From an uncultured Gammaproteobacteria bacterium (GTDB lineage Bacteria > Pseudomonadota > Gammaproteobacteria > Pseudomonadales > Azotimanducaceae_A): a DNA stretch of 9,174 bases. The notes under the pieces were generated by a model. The model was not told where the DNA came from and made no database searches. It was given only the letters and a program-made list of their open reading frames with translations. The DNA lies in NCBI GenBank assembly GCA_913041025.1, contig CAJWGQ010000117.1, forward strand, positions 1 to 9,174, written 5' to 3'. A program made the position numbers and the translations under genes. The number at the start of each line of letters is the position of its first letter. Position 1 is the first letter of the stretch. Below, piece by piece: positions 6,875-9,174 of this stretch.

Positions 6875-7654
6875 ATGGATTTGAATTTAGCTGGTAAAAA
6901 GGCATTGATAACTGGCGCCTCGAAGGGCATCGGTCTTGCCATCGCAAAGCGGTTCGCTAATGAGGGTTGCTCGGTAGTTTTGGTTGCCAGAAGTGAAGAC
7001 GATCTGAAACAGGCTCAACGTACTATATTGACGACAGACCAAAGTGTCGGTGTTGATTATCGTGTCGCGGATCTTTCGAACACCAGCGAAGTTAATGCTC
7101 TAGCCAAGGAGCAAGCCGATATTGATATCCTGGTTAATAATGCTGGCGCTATTCCAGCAGGAAACATTAACCGTGTTGATGAAGCAACCTGGCGTGAGGC
7201 TTGGGACCTGAAACTATTCGGCTATATTTCGCTCTGCCGCGGAATCTATGCCAGCATGAGCGCCAGGCGAGATGAGTCAGGGCAAAGAGTTATTCTAAAT
7301 ATAATTGGTGCGGGCGGAGAGCGACCCTCGTCGGGTTACCTTGCCGGCGCTGGGGCGAATGCGGGTTTGATGGCAATCACGCGAGCAATGGGCGGTGTCT
7401 CTCGAAAACATGGCATCCGAGTGTTGGGAATTAATCCTGGACAGATCGTGACAGAACGTCTTGAGACCATGCAGCGAGTTCTAGCCGAAGAAAAATTTGG
7501 GGACGCTGAGCGCTGGCAGGAAGTGTGGGATCCCAACTACCCGCCCGGACAAGTCGAGCACATAGCCGATGCTTCAGCCTTTCTGGTGAGTGATTTGTCG
7601 TCAAATACAACGGGAACAATTATTACGATTGACGGAGGTCATTGTGCGCGTTGA
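6875..7654 (+). CDS. SDR-family oxidoreductase lacking the standard Tyr-x-x-x-Lys
   Basis: This is a 259-residue Rossmann-fold protein of the classical SDR family, cytoplasmic. The cofactor motif TGASKGIG is at 13-20, Asp66-Leu67 sits after beta-4, NNAG is at 88-91, INPGQIVTERL at 186-196 and the C-terminal TIDGG at 251-255. Arg39 after beta-2 could favour NADP(H), though this is weak. The catalytic region is atypical: it reads GYLAGAGANAGLMAITR (154-170). Aligned back from the conserved LTR helix, Lys is replaced by Asn162 and the Tyr position by Gly158; Tyr155 is three residues out of register. The usual catalytic Ser region reads NIIGAGG. It may use a different mechanism, or not be a dehydrogenase. 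A clear GGAGAGGG site (6861-6868) precedes the ATG by 6 bases, and it starts 27 bases after the DMFase-like gene. Substrate is unknown. Confidence 0.88.
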   Translation: MDLNLAGKKALITGASKGIGLAIAKRFANEGCSVVLVARSEDDLKQAQRTILTTDQSVGVDYRVADLSNTSEVNALAKEQADIDILVNNAGAIPAGNINRVDEATWREAWDLKLFGYISLCRGIYASMSARRDESGQRVILNIIGAGGERPSSGYLAGAGANAGLMAITRAMGGVSRKHGIRVLGINPGQIVTERLETMQRVLAEEKFGDAERWQEVWDPNYPPGQVEHIADASAFLVSDLSSNTTGTIITIDGGHCAR

Positions 7655-7678
7655 TCGGGTTCTCAATATATAACCGAT
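7654..7678. other. Imperfect inverted repeat after the first SDR gene
   Basis: ATCGGGTT (7654-7661) and AACCGAT (7672-7678) can pair with one bulged G around a 10-base A+T-rich loop. It begins at the stop codon of the first SDR gene. No T-run follows, so it is not a standard intrinsic terminator. It could be an mRNA-stabilising hairpin, a weak attenuator, or an operator-like palindrome. Confidence 0.3.
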
Positions 7679-7683
7679 TAGAC

Positions 7684-7712
7684 TTGTTTGCGGACAGCTA
7701 ACAGGCTAAAAC
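7684..7712 (+). promoter_or_regulatory. Weak candidate internal promoter before the second SDR gene
   Basis: TTGTTT (7684-7689) and TAAAAC (7707-7712) are spaced by exactly 17 bases and match the sigma70 boxes at 3 and 4 of 6 positions. The 90-base gap here is larger than most in the gene run, which leaves room for a secondary promoter. The match is poor enough to be chance. Confidence 0.2.
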
Positions 7713-7730
7713 AAAAGAAAACTAGCTTAG

Positions 7731-7736
7731 AAAGGG
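7731..7736 (+). promoter_or_regulatory. Ribosome binding site deciding a TTG start
   Basis: AAAGGG lies 8 bases before TTG 7745. It supports this rare start over the in-frame TTG at 7688, which has no purine-rich site and would add 19 basic residues not typical of SDR N-termini. Confidence 0.6.
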
Positions 7737-7744
7737 TAAAACAA

Positions 7745-8494
7745 TTGAGTGAAGTAGCATTAATCGTTGGAGGAGGTCCTGGAATCAGCGCAAGTTGTGC
7801 GAGGCTTTTTACGCAAGAGGGCATGAAGGTGGCTATCGCCGCACGAAATCCTGAAAAATCTGTCATGAAACGTTTATCGGAAGATTATGGGGTCACCTGT
7901 TATGGCTGCGATGCAAGGGAGCCAGAGGAAGTGGTGTCGCTTTTTAAATCCATTGAAAATGACCTAGGAAAACCTGACCTTGTTGTTCATAACATTGATG
8001 GCAGAACGCCTGATATTTTTAGAAAGTCGATTACGGAAGCGGATCCTCAGTTAGTTTTGGATACGATCAGGAACTCGACGTATAGTGCTTTCCTCGTTGG
8101 GCAGCAAGCCGCGTCCTCAATGCTGTCTGGAAAGACCGATGCAGCGGATGCGCAGCTGGGTACTATTATTTTTACCAATGCCAGCGCTGCGTTTAAGGGT
8201 TATCCAAATAGCGGTGCCTTTGCGATGGCCTCACATGGCAAATCTGGCTTAGCTGAGAGTATGGCGCGGGAGCTTATGCCACAAGGAATTCATATCGCTC
8301 ATGTGCCGATTGATGCGGCGATTGGGTGGACACAGGAAGATGGTGTGCGTAGACACCGGCTCGCTGGAGACAGCGAGAATGACAACATGGCTGATCCGGA
8401 TCGTATCGCTGATACCTATCTTCATCTTCATCGACAACACCGCTCCACATGGACTTTTGAAGTGATCATTCGTCCTTGGCTGGAAAACTGGTAA
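7745..8494 (+). CDS. Second SDR-fold protein with altered cofactor and catalytic motifs (TTG start)
   Basis: This is a 249-residue SDR-superfamily protein, cytoplasmic. The TTG start at 7745 gives MSEVALIVGGGPGIS, so the first beta strand begins as expected. The glycine motif is GGGPGIS (9-15) with Ser where TGxxxGIG has its last Gly, and NNAG is replaced by HNID (82-85). The catalytic segment reads GAFAMASHGKSGLAESMAREL (157-177). Aligned to the FAMAK-type relatives I recall, Tyr is Phe159 and Lys is Ser163. Ser147 in TNASAAF may be the retained Ser. GIHIAHVPID (181-190) and the C-terminal TWTFEVIIRPWLENW (235-249) are typical of this divergent subgroup. It is not a close copy of the preceding SDR, so the pair does not look like a recent duplication. 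The fold is sure; redox activity is doubtful. Substrate is unknown. Confidence 0.85.
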   Translation: MSEVALIVGGGPGISASCARLFTQEGMKVAIAARNPEKSVMKRLSEDYGVTCYGCDAREPEEVVSLFKSIENDLGKPDLVVHNIDGRTPDIFRKSITEADPQLVLDTIRNSTYSAFLVGQQAASSMLSGKTDAADAQLGTIIFTNASAAFKGYPNSGAFAMASHGKSGLAESMARELMPQGIHIAHVPIDAAIGWTQEDGVRRHRLAGDSENDNMADPDRIADTYLHLHRQHRSTWTFEVIIRPWLENW

Positions 8495-8550
8495 AAAAAT
8501 CTAAGATCTGAAAAACAAATTCACTAGGATTTATTGGGGGTAATTTGGAA

Positions 8551-9174
8551 ATGGAAATACACGGACACTGTGATGATCGATTCAGCGGAGTACTGAAAGC
8601 CTTCGAGAACAATTTCGAAAACAACGGCGATATTGGTGCTTGTTTTGCTGCTACGCTAGAGGGCGAGTACGTCGTGGATATATGGGCGGGTCATCAAGAC
8701 AAGGCTAAAACACGACCCTGGGAAGAAAACACCATCATCAATGTGTATTCGACTACCAAAACGATGACCTTCATCGTCGCTCTGATGCTCGCGGATAGGG
8801 GCGAGTTGGATTTGAACGCACCGGTCGTCAAATACTGGCCTGAATTTGGGGCGAACGGAAAGGAAGAGGTTCTGGTAAAGCACTTTCTGTCGCATTCAGC
8901 TGGCCTGCCTGGTTTCAGCAGGCCCTTCACTAATGACGAGCTCTACGACTGGGATTTTGCTTGTGCGGATCTGGCGGCTCAGGAAAGCTGGTGGAAAACT
9001 GGCTCGCAGAGCGGTTATCACGCGATCACTCAGGGTTATTTGATTGGTGAAGTGGTCAGACGAGTCACCGGTAAATCATTTGGCACCTTCTTTAAGGAAG
9101 AGGTCGCGCAAAAAATTGATGCAGACTTTCACGTGGGAGTGGATCCAAAGGACTTTGAGCGGATAGCCGATCTA
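8551..9174 (+). CDS. Serine hydrolase of the EstB/class C beta-lactamase-like family (3' end outside window)
   Basis: The open frame from ATG 8551 runs to the window edge, giving 208 residues of a protein usually near 380-400. It belongs to the penicillin-binding-protein-like serine hydrolases; members of this branch are mostly esterases acting on short-chain or bulky esters rather than antibiotic resistance enzymes. Visible: the nucleophile motif STTK with Ser67 and Lys70, LADRGELDLNAPVVKYWPEF (80-99), KHFLSHSAGLPG (110-121) and the second motif as Tyr156-His-Ala in SGYHAITQGYLIGEVVRRVTG. No signal peptide, so cytoplasmic. GGGGG at 8536-8540 lies 10 bases before the ATG; an in-frame TTG at 8545 is a possible alternative start. 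It follows the second SDR by 56 bases on the same strand and probably belongs to the same transcript. Confidence 0.88.
   Translation, partial: MEIHGHCDDRFSGVLKAFENNFENNGDIGACFAATLEGEYVVDIWAGHQDKAKTRPWEENTIINVYSTTKTMTFIVALMLADRGELDLNAPVVKYWPEFGANGKEEVLVKHFLSHSAGLPGFSRPFTNDELYDWDFACADLAAQESWWKTGSQSGYHAITQGYLIGEVVRRVTGKSFGTFFKEEVAQKIDADFHVGVDPKDFERIADL

Noticed and set aside
7688..7744. Longer second SDR starting at TTG 7688
   Set aside because: No ribosome site before it, and it would add 19 basic residues before the first beta strand; AAAGGG at 7731-7736 supports TTG 7745.
8551..9174. Antibiotic-resistance beta-lactamase
   Set aside because: It has the STTK nucleophile motif but a YHA second motif, no signal peptide and EstB-like sequence, in a catabolic setting; an esterase role is more likely.

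Overview
Most of this window (about 560 to 9174) reads as one stretch of a free-living, probably marine, gammaproteobacterial chromosome. The main support is an ABC-F protein closely resembling YheS, together with short intergenic gaps, Shine-Dalgarno sites and a run of co-directional catabolic genes. Genus-level assignment is not possible by eye. The first ~550 bases look different. They are visibly much richer in G+C, carry the end of a eukaryote-like glycosyltransferase reading frame, and then a GTGAGTAAGT element resembling a splice donor plus GT-rich low-complexity sequence. This segment runs straight into the interior of a bacterial carboxylesterase gene at a CGCTG triplet repeat. I read this as an assembly or cloning chimera between algal-like and bacterial DNA, not as a biological fusion.

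Layout: (1) 1-339, partial GT-A glycosyltransferase-like frame, + strand. (2) 336-541, non-coding, eukaryote-like. (3) 543-557, repeat at the probable junction. (4) ~547-1287, minus strand, N-terminal 80% or so of the catalytic core of a type-B carboxylesterase with a Tat/lipoprotein-type leader; the frame continues to 373 only through foreign DNA. (5) 1288-1402, divergent intergenic region. (6) 1403-3286, yheS, ABC-F translation factor. (7) 3381-4163, crotonase-fold protein with the active-site pattern of enoyl-CoA isomerases. (8) 4203-5402, GldA-type metal-dependent polyol/alcohol dehydrogenase. (9) 5402-6847, N,N-dimethylformamidase large-subunit-like protein, start overlapping the gldA stop (TGATG). 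(10) 6875-7654 and (11) 7745-8494, two SDR-fold proteins that both lack the standard Tyr-x-x-x-Lys. (12) 8551-9174, 5' part of an EstB/class C beta-lactamase-like serine hydrolase, cut by the window edge.

From 3381 onward all genes share a strand, with gaps of 94, 39, -1, 27, 90 and 56 bases, so they could be one transcript or two. The set combines hydrolysis of a C-N or ester bond (DMFase-like, EstB-like, and the divergent carboxylesterase), alcohol oxidation (GldA-like, SDRs) and acyl-CoA double-bond chemistry (crotonase). It suggests a catabolic module for an amide/ester-containing organic compound. The substrate is not evident from the sequence, and this combination is the most interesting thing in the window. 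No tRNA, rRNA, CRISPR array, insertion sequence or attachment site was seen.
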